Shown here: positions 35,473-44,547 of the stretch, piece after piece | Numbering within the stretch: position 1 is the stretch's first letter | How the letters are laid out: each line of letters begins with the position of its first letter | Source of the DNA: Pseudomonas svalbardensis | GTDB taxonomy: Bacteria > Pseudomonadota > Gammaproteobacteria > Pseudomonadales > Pseudomonadaceae | Assembly: GCF_030053115.1 (NCBI RefSeq) | Contig: NZ_CP125619.1 | Coordinates: 1,055,001 to 1,119,000, forward strand | Direction of reading: 5' to 3' | DNA: 64,000 nt | Position numbers and translations under genes: made by a program | The notes under the pieces: model-generated | Told to the model about the DNA's origin: nothing | Databases searched by the model: none | The model's input: only the letters and a program-made list of their open reading frames with translations

Positions 35473-35499
35473 CATCCTCAGTCTAATTCCTGCGCAAGA

Positions 35500-35540
35500 C
35501 ACAAGCGGGCTTGCTCCGGGCGGCGTTCCGACGAAGGCGT
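35500..35540. repeat. REP-like remnant right of the IS110 element
   Basis: AGCGGGCTTGCTCCGGGCGG followed by CGTTCCGACGAAGG resembles another short repeat family of fluorescent pseudomonads. With the REP at 34211-34266 it brackets the insertion. The rest of 35541-35672, the receptor leader, contains no recognised element beyond an AT-rich patch (AAAAATATTTTCAGAATTCTG at 35567-35587), where a promoter for the receptor could lie. Confidence 0.5.
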
Positions 35541-35672
35541 CAGATCAAACACTACTGAACTCCCGATAAAAATATTTTCAGAATTCTGATGAGGTAAACC
35601 CCGACGCCATCCGTGTAGTGACTGAAACTGCGAGTCATTCGCATCCCGTAGGTTCTACACAGGTCATGAGCG

Positions 35673-38102
35673 ATGAAGTCCAGGGCAAAATCGGGTTCGG
35701 TCAAACAATGGTTGGGTACGTGTGCCTTGAGCTTTTCGGCGCTGGCATTGCTGCCGTTGAGTGTGGCGGTGGCGGCTGAGGCCGGCAGTGCCCGACAGAG
35801 TGCGCCGTTCAGCTTCGCGATGGCCGCCAAACCGCTGCCCCAGGCCTTGAGTGACTTCAGCCGGATCACTGGCATCAGCGTGGTCTACACCGATGAGGCA
35901 CCTTACGGCATCAACGCTCCAGCGCTCAGCGGACAGATGAGTGCTGAGCAGGCAATGCAGCGTTTGCTCAGCGGTTCGGGGTTCACCTTCCGTCGCACCG
36001 ACGGCCATACATTGGTGCTGGAGCCGTTGCCTACCGATGGCGCCTTGAACCTGGGCGCGACCACCATCACCTCGGTGGCCGATCAATCCATGAGCTATCA
36101 GCCACCGCCTACCAGTTCGGTGATGCGCTCATCGGCCTTGCTTCAGGAAATCCCCCAGACCGTCAACGTGATCCCGGCGCAGGTTATTCGCGATCAGGCG
36201 CCGCGCAATTTGGATGACGCGTTGGCCAACGTCAGCGGCATTACTCAAGGCAACACACTGGCGAGCACTCAGGACTCGGTGATGACTCGCGGCTTCGGCG
36301 ACAACCGTAACGGCTCGATCATGCGCGACGGCATGCCGATCGTGCAGGGCCGTGGCATGAATGCGACCGTGGACCGGGTCGAAGTCCTCAAGGGCCCGGC
36401 CTCGCTTCTTTACGGCATTCAAGACCCGGGTGGCGTGGTCAACATGGTCAGCAAAAAGCCCGAGCTTGAGCAGTACAATGCGTTGACCCTGCGTGGCTCG
36501 ACCTATGGCGACGGCAAAAACGGCAGCGGTGGCGGTCTCGACAGCACCGGCGCGTTGGGTGATTCCGGTTTGGCCTATCGCATGGTCCTGGACCACGAAG
36601 ACGAAGATTACTGGCGCAACTTCGGTACTCACCGCGAGACATTGGTAGCACCGTCACTGGCCTGGTTCGGCGAAAGCACCAAGCTGCTGTTTGCTTACGA
36701 ACACCGCGAGTTTCTGACCCCGTTCGACCGTGGCACGATCATCGACCCGCGTGACAATCATCCGCTGGACATCTCCCGCGAGCGTCGCCTCGACGAGCCG
36801 TTCAACAACATGGAAGGCCGCTCGGACCTCTATCACTTCGAGGCCGATCACGAGCTCAACGACAATTGGAAAGCGCACTTCGGCTACAGCTGGAACCGCG
36901 AAACCTACGATGCCAGTCAGGTGCGCATCACCGCCATCGACACCAGGAAAGGCACCCTGACCCGCAGCATGGACGGCACTCAGAACGCGATCAGCACCGA
37001 CCGCTTCACCACTGCCAGCCTTGAAGGCAATGTCCAGCTCGCGGGGATGAAGCATGACCTGGTGTTCGGCGTTGATGATGAGTACCGCAAGATTTACCGC
37101 GAAGACCTGATCCGTCAGAAAAGCCTGAGTACCTTTAGTTACGTCAACCCGGTCTACGGTCGCGAAGTCGCCGGCACCACGGTCAGCCCGGCCGACAGCG
37201 CGCAGACCGACGAACTGCGCAGCGATTCGTTGTTTTTGCAGGACTCGATTCACCTGACCGATCAATGGATTCTGGTGGCCGGCGGGCGCTTCCAGGAATA
37301 CGACCAGTACGCCGGCAAAGGCGTACCGTTCAAGGCCAACACCGACAGCAACGGCCAGAAATGGGTGCCTCGCGCAGGCCTGGTGTATCGCTACACCGAT
37401 GAACTGTCGTTCTACGGCAGCTACACCGAGTCGTTCAAACCCAACTCGACCATCGCGCCGTTGAGCGGCAGCAGCACCGTGCTGGACGGCAGCGTCGCGC
37501 CGGAAGAAGCCAAGTCCTGGGAAATCGGCGCCAAGCTCGACATGCCGGGCCGCGTCACCGGTAACGTCGCGCTGTTCGACATCAAAAAACGCAACGTGCT
37601 GGTGGCCAACTCCGAAGGTCCGGTGACGATCTACAGCGCCGCCGGTGAAGTGCGTTCCCGTGGTCTGGAAGTGGACTTGAGCGGGCAGCTGACTGATCGC
37701 TGGAGCATGATCGGCAGCTATGCCTACACCGACGCTGAAGTCACTGAAGACCCGACCTACAAAGGCAAGAAACTGCAAAACGTCGCCAAGAACAGCGGCT
37801 CGCTGTCGGCGGTTTATGACTTTGGCACTATCATCGGTGGTGACCAACTGCGGGTTGGCGCGGGTGCGCGGTATGTCGGTGAGCGAGCGGGTAACGCTGT
37901 GAACGATTTCGACCTGCCGAGCTACACCGTGGCCGATGCGTTCGCCACGTACGACACCAAAGTCGAGGGGCAGAAGGTCAAGTTCCAGCTCAACGTGAAG
38001 AACCTGTTTGACCGCACCTACTACACCTCGGCGGCGAGCCGGTTCTTTGTGTCGATGGGGGATTCGCGGCAGGTGTCCTTGTCCAGCACGTTGGAGTTCT
38101 GA
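35673..38102 (+). CDS. TonB-dependent siderophore receptor with signalling domain
   Basis: The 809-residue outer-membrane receptor has a signal peptide (to about residue 35), an STN domain (about 45-115, FSFAMAAKPLPQALSDFSRI), a plug (about 145-265, with LLQEIPQTVNVIPAQVIRDQ and VLKGPASLLYGIQDPGGVVN) and a barrel ending in SSTLEF. The QEIPQTVNVI plug motif marks siderophore (ferrichrome, ferrioxamine or pyoverdine class) receptors. The STN domain and the sigma/FecR pair upstream mean it is autoregulated by cell-surface signalling. FiuA-like or FoxA-like are the best guesses; the ligand cannot be read. Its natural upstream region was altered by the IS110 insertion. Confidence 0.9.
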   Translation: MKSRAKSGSVKQWLGTCALSFSALALLPLSVAVAAEAGSARQSAPFSFAMAAKPLPQALSDFSRITGISVVYTDEAPYGINAPALSGQMSAEQAMQRLLSGSGFTFRRTDGHTLVLEPLPTDGALNLGATTITSVADQSMSYQPPPTSSVMRSSALLQEIPQTVNVIPAQVIRDQAPRNLDDALANVSGITQGNTLASTQDSVMTRGFGDNRNGSIMRDGMPIVQGRGMNATVDRVEVLKGPASLLYGIQDPGGVVNMVSKKPELEQYNALTLRGSTYGDGKNGSGGGLDSTGALGDSGLAYRMVLDHEDEDYWRNFGTHRETLVAPSLAWFGESTKLLFAYEHREFLTPFDRGTIIDPRDNHPLDISRERRLDEPFNNMEGRSDLYHFEADHELNDNWKAHFGYSWNRETYDASQVRITAIDTRKGTLTRSMDGTQNAISTDRFTTASLEGNVQLAGMKHDLVFGVDDEYRKIYREDLIRQKSLSTFSYVNPVYGREVAGTTVSPADSAQTDELRSDSLFLQDSIHLTDQWILVAGGRFQEYDQYAGKGVPFKANTDSNGQKWVPRAGLVYRYTDELSFYGSYTESFKPNSTIAPLSGSSTVLDGSVAPEEAKSWEIGAKLDMPGRVTGNVALFDIKKRNVLVANSEGPVTIYSAAGEVRSRGLEVDLSGQLTDRWSMIGSYAYTDAEVTEDPTYKGKKLQNVAKNSGSLSAVYDFGTIIGGDQLRVGAGARYVGERAGNAVNDFDLPSYTVADAFATYDTKVEGQKVKFQLNVKNLFDRTYYTSAASRFFVSMGDSRQVSLSSTLEF

Positions 38103-38150
38103 CCGCAGACCGCGTCATGGCGGCATCCCAGGCACCGATAATCTTCGGGC

Positions 38151-39026
38151 CTACCGCAAAAACGCCTGGCGATACTCTCCAGGTGTTCCCCCCAATGCCT
38201 GACGAAACCGATTGGTGAAATGACTCGCACTGGCAAACCCGCACGCCAACGCAATCACCCCCAACGGCTGCAACGTCGAGCGCAACAACTCCCGCGCCCG
38301 GCTCAGTCGCCGCGACAGCACATACTGATGCGGTGGCAACCCAAAGCTCTCGCGAAACATTCGCGCAAAGTGGTATTCGGATAACGCACACAATGCCGCC
38401 AATTGCCCGAGGCTGATGGCCTCGGCCAATTGGTTGTCGATGAACTCCACCAACTGCCGCCGCTGATGCGCCGCCAGTCCACCCTTGAGCCGCAACCCCT
38501 CACGCATTCCAACCTGGCCGAGCAGTACGTGGCTGAGCATTTCATGGGCCAGGCTGCTGGTGAGCACGCGTTCGCCGGGTTCGTCCCAGTTGAGTGTGAG
38601 CATTTGCCGAAAGCGCCGGGCTTGCGCCGGGTCGTCCAGAAAGGTGGCTTCGCGCAGCTGCAGCTCGCGAGGTTCGCGGTCCAGCAGCGTGACGCAGCCG
38701 AGGGCAAATTGTTCGGGGCTGAAATACACGTGGGCCAGGCGAATGTCGCCGTTGATCACCCAGCCCGATTGATGCTCGGCCGGCAGGATGCACAGCTTGT
38801 CGGGGCCGCCCTTGGTGCCGGGTCGGTCGCGGCGAAAGGTCCCGGTGCCACCGGCGATGTAGCAGGACAGGGTGTGATGACTCGGCGCTTCGTAATCCTG
38901 GGCGTCGTGATGGTTGCTCCACAAGGCTGCAGCCATGCCGTCACCGAGCTCGGCGCTGTGCTCGAGGCGAGCATTGGGCGAGCGGTTGAGGGCTTGAAAG
39001 ACTTGCAGGGTTTCCAGTGCAGGCAT
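38151..39026 (-). CDS. AraC family transcriptional regulator
   Basis: The 291-residue protein has an N-terminal cupin-like sensing part (about residues 35-120) and a C-terminal AraC DNA-binding domain with two helix-turn-helix units (about 190-290). These are AISLGQLAALCALSEYHFAR, then GVIALACGFASASHFTNRFR and the usual ending GGTPGEYRQ. It is divergent from the EamA transporter 138 bp away, which it may regulate. The effector is unknown. Confidence 0.88.
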   Translation of the reverse strand: MPALETLQVFQALNRSPNARLEHSAELGDGMAAALWSNHHDAQDYEAPSHHTLSCYIAGGTGTFRRDRPGTKGGPDKLCILPAEHQSGWVINGDIRLAHVYFSPEQFALGCVTLLDREPRELQLREATFLDDPAQARRFRQMLTLNWDEPGERVLTSSLAHEMLSHVLLGQVGMREGLRLKGGLAAHQRRQLVEFIDNQLAEAISLGQLAALCALSEYHFARMFRESFGLPPHQYVLSRRLSRARELLRSTLQPLGVIALACGFASASHFTNRFRQALGGTPGEYRQAFLR

Positions 39027-39164
39027 GATGGCTTCTCTCCGACGCCTTGCATCCTACTCCGTAGCCGTTCGGCTGCCAGCCTGTGGCCCGACAAAAGCGC
39101 AAGTTTATGCAAGTGCGAAAGGCCTTGGCGCAGGACACTGAAGGCCTATTCAGGAGTCTTTGCC

Positions 39165-40067
39165 ATGAACCTTTCGTTGTATCTGCTGACTGTGCTGATC
39201 TGGGGCACCACCTGGATTGCCTTGAAATGGCAACTGGGCGTGGTGGCGATTCCGGTGTCGATCGTCTATCGCTTCGGCCTCGCAGCGTTGGTGCTGTTCG
39301 TGATGCTGCTGCTGAGTCGCCGCCTGCAAGTGATGAACCGTCGCGGGCATCTGATCTGTCTGGCGCAGGGATTGTGCCTGTTCTGCATCAATTTCATGTG
39401 TTTTCTGACTGCCAGCCAGTGGATCCCCAGCGGTCTGGTCGCGGTGGTGTTTTCCACCGCCACGTTGTGGAACGCACTCAATGCACGCATGTTCTTCGGC
39501 CAGAAAGTCGCTCGCAATGTGCTGATGGGCGGTGCGCTGGGGCTGCTTGGGCTTGGCCTGTTGTTCTGGCCTGAGGTGGCGGGCCACACCGCGAGCCCGC
39601 AAACCTTGCTCGGGTTGGGCCTGGCATTGCTCGGGACACTGTGCTTTTCGGCGGGCAACATGCTGTCGAGCCTGCAACAGAAAGCCGGACTCAAACCGCT
39701 GACCACCAACGCCTGGGGCATGGCCTATGGCGCGGCCATGCTGTCGGCGTGGTGCCTGGTCAAAGGCATTCCGTTCGACATGGAATGGAGTGCGCGTTAC
39801 ATCGGCTCGCTGCTGTACCTGGTGATTCCGGGTTCGGTGATCGGTTTCACAGCCTACCTGACGTTGGTCGGGCGGATGGGGCCGGAACGCGCAGCCTATT
39901 GCACCGTACTGTTCCCCGTCGTAGCGCTGAACGTATCGGCGTTTGCCGAAGGCTATCAATGGACCGCGCCCGCATTGATGGGGTTGGTACTGGTGATGCT
40001 GGGCAATGTGCTGGTGTTTCGTAAGCCCAGGGCGCCGATGGTGCAAGGGAACGGCAAACTGGCGTGA
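39165..40067 (+). CDS. EamA family transporter (DMT superfamily)
   Basis: The 300-residue inner-membrane protein has ten hydrophobic segments in two EamA repeats, beginning MNLSLYLLTVLIWGTTWIAL, the usual opening of DMT exporters. CAGGAG lies 8 nt before ATG 39165; the much longer upstream frame is antisense to the AraC gene and is not coding. Such carriers export metabolites or amino acids, and the substrate is not predictable. It is probably controlled by the divergent AraC regulator. Confidence 0.9.
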   Translation: MNLSLYLLTVLIWGTTWIALKWQLGVVAIPVSIVYRFGLAALVLFVMLLLSRRLQVMNRRGHLICLAQGLCLFCINFMCFLTASQWIPSGLVAVVFSTATLWNALNARMFFGQKVARNVLMGGALGLLGLGLLFWPEVAGHTASPQTLLGLGLALLGTLCFSAGNMLSSLQQKAGLKPLTTNAWGMAYGAAMLSAWCLVKGIPFDMEWSARYIGSLLYLVIPGSVIGFTAYLTLVGRMGPERAAYCTVLFPVVALNVSAFAEGYQWTAPALMGLVLVMLGNVLVFRKPRAPMVQGNGKLA

Positions 40068-40094
40068 AGGTTTGGTTAATCGAGCGCTGGAACT

Positions 40095-40604
40095 TCAGCG
40101 TTCGATGTTGAGCGTGATGTAAATCAGCAGTGGAAACATGAAGTCCACGATGTGTCGAGCCCAATCCTTGGCGTTCCAGCTTGCAGATTCATCCATGTTG
40201 AACCATTCGGTGCCGATCACTTGCAAGCAGATGTAATAAACAAAAAAACCGATCAATAGTCCGACGATCGCAAATTTCTTCGCTTCGTGAAAAACGGCTG
40301 CAGGTGTATTGATGTTTCGATAAAGATGGTAGGTGCCCAGCAAGCAAAAAGCCGTGTAAACAACTTCCAGAGTGATGATGAACCAATAAATGCGGTGATG
40401 GAGCATTGGTGAAGTGATTGCTCTGTAACTCAGGTTCAGGTTTTCTCGAGTGGTGTCCATGCTGAGGATGTGGCCGACGTATTCGTAATTGGATGGGTAG
40501 TCGGTAAAGTTGCTGTATATCACCATTAAGCCAAAGAAGCTTATGTAAGTCATTAGAATTACTTTGCTGTATCTAATGAGTTTGTCTGTTGTAAGGTCGT
40601 TCAA
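40095..40604 (-). CDS. DUF2165 family membrane protein, probable TTG start
   Basis: The protein has four hydrophobic segments and the DUF2165 pattern: IRYSKVILMTYISFFGLMVI near the start, VGHILSMDTT after the first loop, then GTEWFNMDESASWNA before the last span. No ATG lies where the family begins. TTG at 40604-40602 is preceded by GGAG at 40617-40614 and gives 169 residues, while the ATG at 40709 would add 35 non-family residues. Codon use is clearly more AT-rich than in the genes on both sides, which suggests recent acquisition or low expression. It meets the EamA gene end to end. Function is unknown. Confidence 0.72.
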   Translation of the reverse strand: MNDLTTDKLIRYSKVILMTYISFFGLMVIYSNFTDYPSNYEYVGHILSMDTTRENLNLSYRAITSPMLHHRIYWFIITLEVVYTAFCLLGTYHLYRNINTPAAVFHEAKKFAIVGLLIGFFVYYICLQVIGTEWFNMDESASWNAKDWARHIVDFMFPLLIYITLNIER

Positions 40605-40710
40605 TGTAGGTGCTCTCCATAACTTAGGTTCGTAGGGGCGACTAAGTAACTGGAGTCTATAGTGAGTGTGTTTTTTGTAGCAGTGAACTGAATTGCAAGG
40701 TGTGTACATA

Positions 40711-40741
40711 ACGGGCAGGCGGTTAAACGCCTGCCCGTTTT
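40711..40741 (-). terminator. Terminator-like hairpin after the reductase gene
   Basis: The 12-bp stem AACGGGCAGGCG / CGCCTGCCCGTT (TTAA loop region) lies directly after the reductase stop at 40744. The T run is better on the plus strand (GTTTTAG) than on the minus (GTTATG). It may therefore act mainly by its very stable stem. Confidence 0.7.
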
Positions 40742-40743
40742 AG

Positions 40744-41718
40744 TTAGTGCTTCCAGACGTGTGGGTTCACCAGATCTTGCGGTCGCTCACCGAGTAAAGC
40801 GCTGCGCAAGTTAGCCAAGGCACGGTTGGCCATGGCTTCGCGGGTTTCATGAGTCGCCGAGCCGATGTGCGGCAATGTCACCGCGTTTTTCAGTTGGAAC
40901 AGGGGGGACTCGACCAGCGGTTCTTTCTCATAAACGTCCAGCCCGGCGCCACGAATCCGATTGTTTTGCAGGGCTTCGATCAAGGCGGGTTCGTCCACCA
41001 CCGGGCCGCGGGCAATGTTCACCAGAATCGCGCTCGGCTTCATCAACGCCAGTTCGCGATGGCTGATCAGGTGTCTGGTTTTTTCGCTGAGCGGCACCAC
41101 CAGGCAAACGAAATCAGCTTCGGCCAGCAGTTGATCAAGGCTGCGGAACTGTGCGCCGAACTCTTGCTCCAGCTCGGTCTTGCGGCTGTTGCCGCTGTAG
41201 ACGATCGGCATGTTGAAGCCCAGCCGTCCACGTCGGGCAATGGCCGCGCCAATGTTGCCCATGCCGACGATGCCCAGGGTTTTGCCGTGAACATCGCAAC
41301 CGAACAATGGCGCCCCGACGGTGGCTTGCCATTGGCCGGCCTTGGTCCAGGCGTCCAGTTCGGCGACGCGGCGGGCGCTGCTCATGAGCAGGGCGAAGGC
41401 CAGGTCGGCGGTGCTTTCGGTGAGGACGTCGGGGGTGTTGGTGAGCATGATCCCGCGTTCGTTGAAGTAGGCGACGTCGTAGTTGTCGTAGCCGACCGAG
41501 ACGCTGGAGACAACTTCCAGTTTGGCGGCGTTTTCCAACTGTGCGCGACCGAGTTTGCGACCGACGCCGATCAGGCCATGCGCGTGGGGCAGGGCTTCGT
41601 TGAATTGGGCGTTGATGTCGCCGTTTTTCGGGTTTGGCACGATGACGTCGAAGTCTTGCTTGAGGCGTTCGACCATTTCGGGGGTGATGCGGCTGAAGGC
41701 GAGGACGGTCTTTTTCAT
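40744..41718 (-). CDS. D-2-hydroxyacid dehydrogenase (2-ketogluconate / hydroxypyruvate reductase)
   Basis: The 324-residue NAD(P)-dependent enzyme has the Rossmann motif GIVGMGNIGAAIARRGRLGF at about residue 148. The catalytic trio is present as Arg in NIARGPVVDE, Glu in LDVYEKEPL and His in LPHIGSATHE. It resembles GhrB/TkrA, which reduce glyoxylate, hydroxypyruvate or 2-ketogluconate. No gluconate genes are beside it, so the substrate stays open. It ends in a hairpin and appears to be a single gene. Confidence 0.9.
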   Translation of the reverse strand: MKKTVLAFSRITPEMVERLKQDFDVIVPNPKNGDINAQFNEALPHAHGLIGVGRKLGRAQLENAAKLEVVSSVSVGYDNYDVAYFNERGIMLTNTPDVLTESTADLAFALLMSSARRVAELDAWTKAGQWQATVGAPLFGCDVHGKTLGIVGMGNIGAAIARRGRLGFNMPIVYSGNSRKTELEQEFGAQFRSLDQLLAEADFVCLVVPLSEKTRHLISHRELALMKPSAILVNIARGPVVDEPALIEALQNNRIRGAGLDVYEKEPLVESPLFQLKNAVTLPHIGSATHETREAMANRALANLRSALLGERPQDLVNPHVWKH

Positions 41719-41875
41719 GGGTTGAGGGCTCGTCGGGCTTGGAGAATGCCAAGCACGCTAACATTCTTCTTCGCTGTTGTGCGAGCACCCGGATTGCCGG
41801 GTGTACGCCGTTGATCAGGCGCGCTGATCGGGGGAAACATTCCCCCAAAAAAAACCTTCTGCAGGACCGGTGAAA

Positions 41876-42844
41876 TCAGTTTGCCACCCGAACCCCACCC
41901 ATACTCCCGCTCAACTCATACGCCACCAATTCCGCCTGATGCGCCGCCAAAATCTCCGGCAACGACCCGCGCAAGTACTCGACCCACGTCTTGATCTTCG
42001 CATCCAGATACTGCCGCGACGGGTAGATCGCATACAGATTCAATTCCTGCGACCGGTAATTCGGCATCACCCGCACCAGCGTACCGTTGCGCAACCCTTC
42101 AATCGCTGCATACACCGGCAAAACCCCAACCCCCATGCCGCTGATGATTGCCGTCTTCATCGCATCAGCGGAGTTCACCAGAAACGGTGAGCTATTAATC
42201 GTCACCATCTCCTGGCCTTCCGGGCCGTCGAAGGTCCATTTCTCCAGCGGAATCACCGGGCTTACCAAACGCAGGCACGCGTGGTTCAGCAAATCGCTGG
42301 GTTTCTGCGCGCAGCCGTTGGCTTTTACATAGGCCGGCGAGGCGCAAACGATGCTGTAGGTGATGCCCAAACGCTGAGAGACGAAGCCCGAGTCCGGCAG
42401 CTCGCTGGCGAGCACGATGGACACGTCGTAGCCCTCGTCTAGCAGGTCCGGCACGCGGTTGGCCATGGTCAGGTCGAAGGTGACGTCGGGGTGGGTCTTG
42501 CGGTAGCGGGCGATGGCGTCGATCACGAAGTGCTGACCGATGCCGGTCATGGTGTGCACCTTGAGCTGCCCGGCCGGACGGGCATGGGCGTCGCTGGCTT
42601 CGGCTTCGGCTTCTTCGACGTAGGCCAGGATCTGCTCGCAGCGCAATAGATAGCGTTTGCCGGCTTCGGTCAGGGCGATGCGTCGGGTGGTGCGGTTGAG
42701 CAGGCGGGTTTGCAGGTGGGCTTCCAGGTTGGAGACCGCGCGCGAAACGTTGGCCGTCGTGGTGTCGAGTTGCACGGCGGCGGCGGTGAAGCTGCCGGCC
42801 TCGGCCACGTAACTGAAGGCGCGCATGTTTTGCAAAGTGTCCAT
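41876..42844 (-). CDS. LysR family regulator, AaeR-like
   Basis: The 322-residue protein has a LysR helix-turn-helix (SFTAAAVQLDTTTANVSRAV, about residues 18-37) and a CrgA-type substrate-binding domain (about 92-290). It is divergent from the efflux operon starting 181 bp away. In enterobacteria the LysR AaeR lies divergent from aaeXAB, the same layout, so regulation of this pump by an aromatic acid is a reasonable inference. Confidence 0.87.
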   Translation of the reverse strand: MDTLQNMRAFSYVAEAGSFTAAAVQLDTTTANVSRAVSNLEAHLQTRLLNRTTRRIALTEAGKRYLLRCEQILAYVEEAEAEASDAHARPAGQLKVHTMTGIGQHFVIDAIARYRKTHPDVTFDLTMANRVPDLLDEGYDVSIVLASELPDSGFVSQRLGITYSIVCASPAYVKANGCAQKPSDLLNHACLRLVSPVIPLEKWTFDGPEGQEMVTINSSPFLVNSADAMKTAIISGMGVGVLPVYAAIEGLRNGTLVRVMPNYRSQELNLYAIYPSRQYLDAKIKTWVEYLRGSLPEILAAHQAELVAYELSGSMGGVRVAN

Positions 42845-43025
42845 GAGGTGCTCTCGGAGTCGATGGCAAATTGTGACACGAAGTTTCAGGGTCTGAGACC
42901 CCGACTAACGGATTATCGCGTTAACGGTAACAAAGATTCACAGGATTCCCAGCTTATCGCCAACAAAGCCGACCCCTAGAATTGCGCACCTCAGGAACAA
43001 CTCCCCACCTCAGGAAATCGCAGCA

Positions 43026-44537
43026 GTGCCGCGTCGCATCAGCAGAGCGCTTCAGACGCTCAGTGTTTTGGCTTTAACCCTGGCAATCAGCGGCTGCATC
43101 GGTACCGGAGGTATTGCCCCGCAGGGCAAGGCACTGGAGGCCGATTCACTGGCCACCGACGAAGCCATCCAGAACGCTGCACAGGACGCACACTGGCCGA
43201 CCGCCCAATGGTGGCAGGCGTATGACGACCCGCAATTGAACCGCTGGATCGACCTCGCCCTGCAAGGCAGCCCGACCATGGCCATGGCGGCGGCGCGAGT
43301 GCGTCAGGCCAAATCCATGGCCGGGATCGCCGAGTCCGCCGAGTCGCTGCAGATCAATGGCGAATCCACCCTCAAACGCCACAACTGGCCCACCGATCAG
43401 TTCTACGGGCCGGGCGAGTTGGCCAACACGACGACGTGGGACAACAACGCCGCGCTGGGCTTCAGCTATGCCCTCGACCTTTGGGGCCGCGAAAGAAACG
43501 CCACCGAGCACGCCGTCGACATGGCTCACATGAGCGCCGCCGAAGCGCGTCTGGCTCAGCTCGAATTGCAGAACAACATGGTGCGCGCCTACATCGAGCT
43601 GTCGTTGCATTACGCGCAACGGGACATCGTCGCAGCGACCCTGAAACAGCAACAGCAAATTCTCGACCTCGCGCAGAAGCGCCTGAACGGTGGCATCGGC
43701 ACCCATTTCGAAGTCAGTCAGGCTGAAACGCCGCTGCCGGAAACCCATCGTCAGATCGATGCGCTGGAGGAAGACATCGCCCTGAGTCGCAACCAGATCG
43801 CGGCACTTGCGGGCAAAGGTCCGGGGGAGGGCGCGCAGTTGCAACGGCCGACGTTGTCGTTGGGCGCGGCGCTGAAGTTGCCGGTGTCCTTGCCCGCGCA
43901 ACTGCTCGGCCAACGCCCGGACGTGGTCGCCAGTCGTTGGCAAGTGGCGGCTCAGGCACGGGGCATTGATGTCGCCCATGCCGGGTTCTACCCCAACGTT
44001 GATCTGGTCGGCAGCCTCGGCTACATGGCCACTGGCGGTGGAGCGCTGGAATTTTTGACTGGCAAGAAGCTTAACTACAGCGTCGGCCCGGCCATCTCGT
44101 TGCCGATCTTCGACGGCGGCCGTTTGCGTTCGGAGCTGGGCGAAGCCTCGGCCGGTTACGACATCGCCGTGGCCAAGTACAACCAGACGTTGGTCAACGC
44201 GCTGAAAAACATCTCCGACCAGTTGATCCGCCGTGAATCCATGAACAAGCAGCAAACCTTCGCCGCCGAGTCGGTGGCCACGGCCCAGAAGACTTACGAC
44301 ATCGCGATGATCGCCTACCAGCGCGGGCTCACCGACTACCTCAACGTGCTCAACGCCCAGACGTTGTTGTTCAAACAGCAGAAGGTTCAGCAGCAGGTGC
44401 AGGCCGCGCGACTGAGTGCTCATGCGCAATTGGTGACGGCGCTCGGCGGTGGGCTAGGCGCGGGTAACGACGTGCCGAAGGACAGCCAGACCCAGGCACC
44501 GAAAACCCCGGCCATTCTCCAGGCCCTCAATCACTGA
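43026..44537 (+). CDS. Outer-membrane efflux lipoprotein (OprM/NodT family)
   Basis: The 503-residue protein starts with GTG at 43026 (AGGA about 12 nt upstream). It has a lipoprotein signal peptide with the box ISGC (Cys23), then two TolC-type helical repeats, with QWWQAYDDPQLNRWIDLALQ and GQRPDVVASRWQVAAQA as markers. It forms the outer-membrane channel of the efflux system encoded by the next three genes. It is 10 bp before the FUSC gene. Confidence 0.92.
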   Translation: MPRRISRALQTLSVLALTLAISGCIGTGGIAPQGKALEADSLATDEAIQNAAQDAHWPTAQWWQAYDDPQLNRWIDLALQGSPTMAMAAARVRQAKSMAGIAESAESLQINGESTLKRHNWPTDQFYGPGELANTTTWDNNAALGFSYALDLWGRERNATEHAVDMAHMSAAEARLAQLELQNNMVRAYIELSLHYAQRDIVAATLKQQQQILDLAQKRLNGGIGTHFEVSQAETPLPETHRQIDALEEDIALSRNQIAALAGKGPGEGAQLQRPTLSLGAALKLPVSLPAQLLGQRPDVVASRWQVAAQARGIDVAHAGFYPNVDLVGSLGYMATGGGALEFLTGKKLNYSVGPAISLPIFDGGRLRSELGEASAGYDIAVAKYNQTLVNALKNISDQLIRRESMNKQQTFAAESVATAQKTYDIAMIAYQRGLTDYLNVLNAQTLLFKQQKVQQQVQAARLSAHAQLVTALGGGLGAGNDVPKDSQTQAPKTPAILQALNH

Positions 44538-44547
44538 GCAGGATTTC

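Larger units (their letters stand above)
34267..35490 (-). mobile_element. IS110-family insertion sequence (ends approximate)
   Basis: A roughly 1.2-kb element with a single DEDD transposase on the minus strand lies between the second fecR and its TonB receptor. REP-like sequences lie on both sides (34211-34266 and about 35500-35540), which suggests insertion in a REP-containing intergenic region. IS110 elements have no clear terminal inverted repeats and usually no target duplication, so the borders are estimates: the left end lies somewhere in 34262-34340 and the right end in 35470-35500. About 190 bp of non-coding DNA precede the transposase start and about 100 bp follow its stop. Confidence 0.7.

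Noticed and set aside
35560-35600. AT-rich patch before the siderophore receptor as a second Fur box
   Set aside because: The match to the Fur consensus is poor and asymmetric, so it is only mentioned as a possible promoter zone.
41838-41862. GGGGGAAACATTCCCCC followed by an A run after the LysR gene
   Set aside because: It resembles a terminator, but the A/T tract lies on the wrong side of the stem for the minus-strand LysR gene, and no plus-strand gene ends here.
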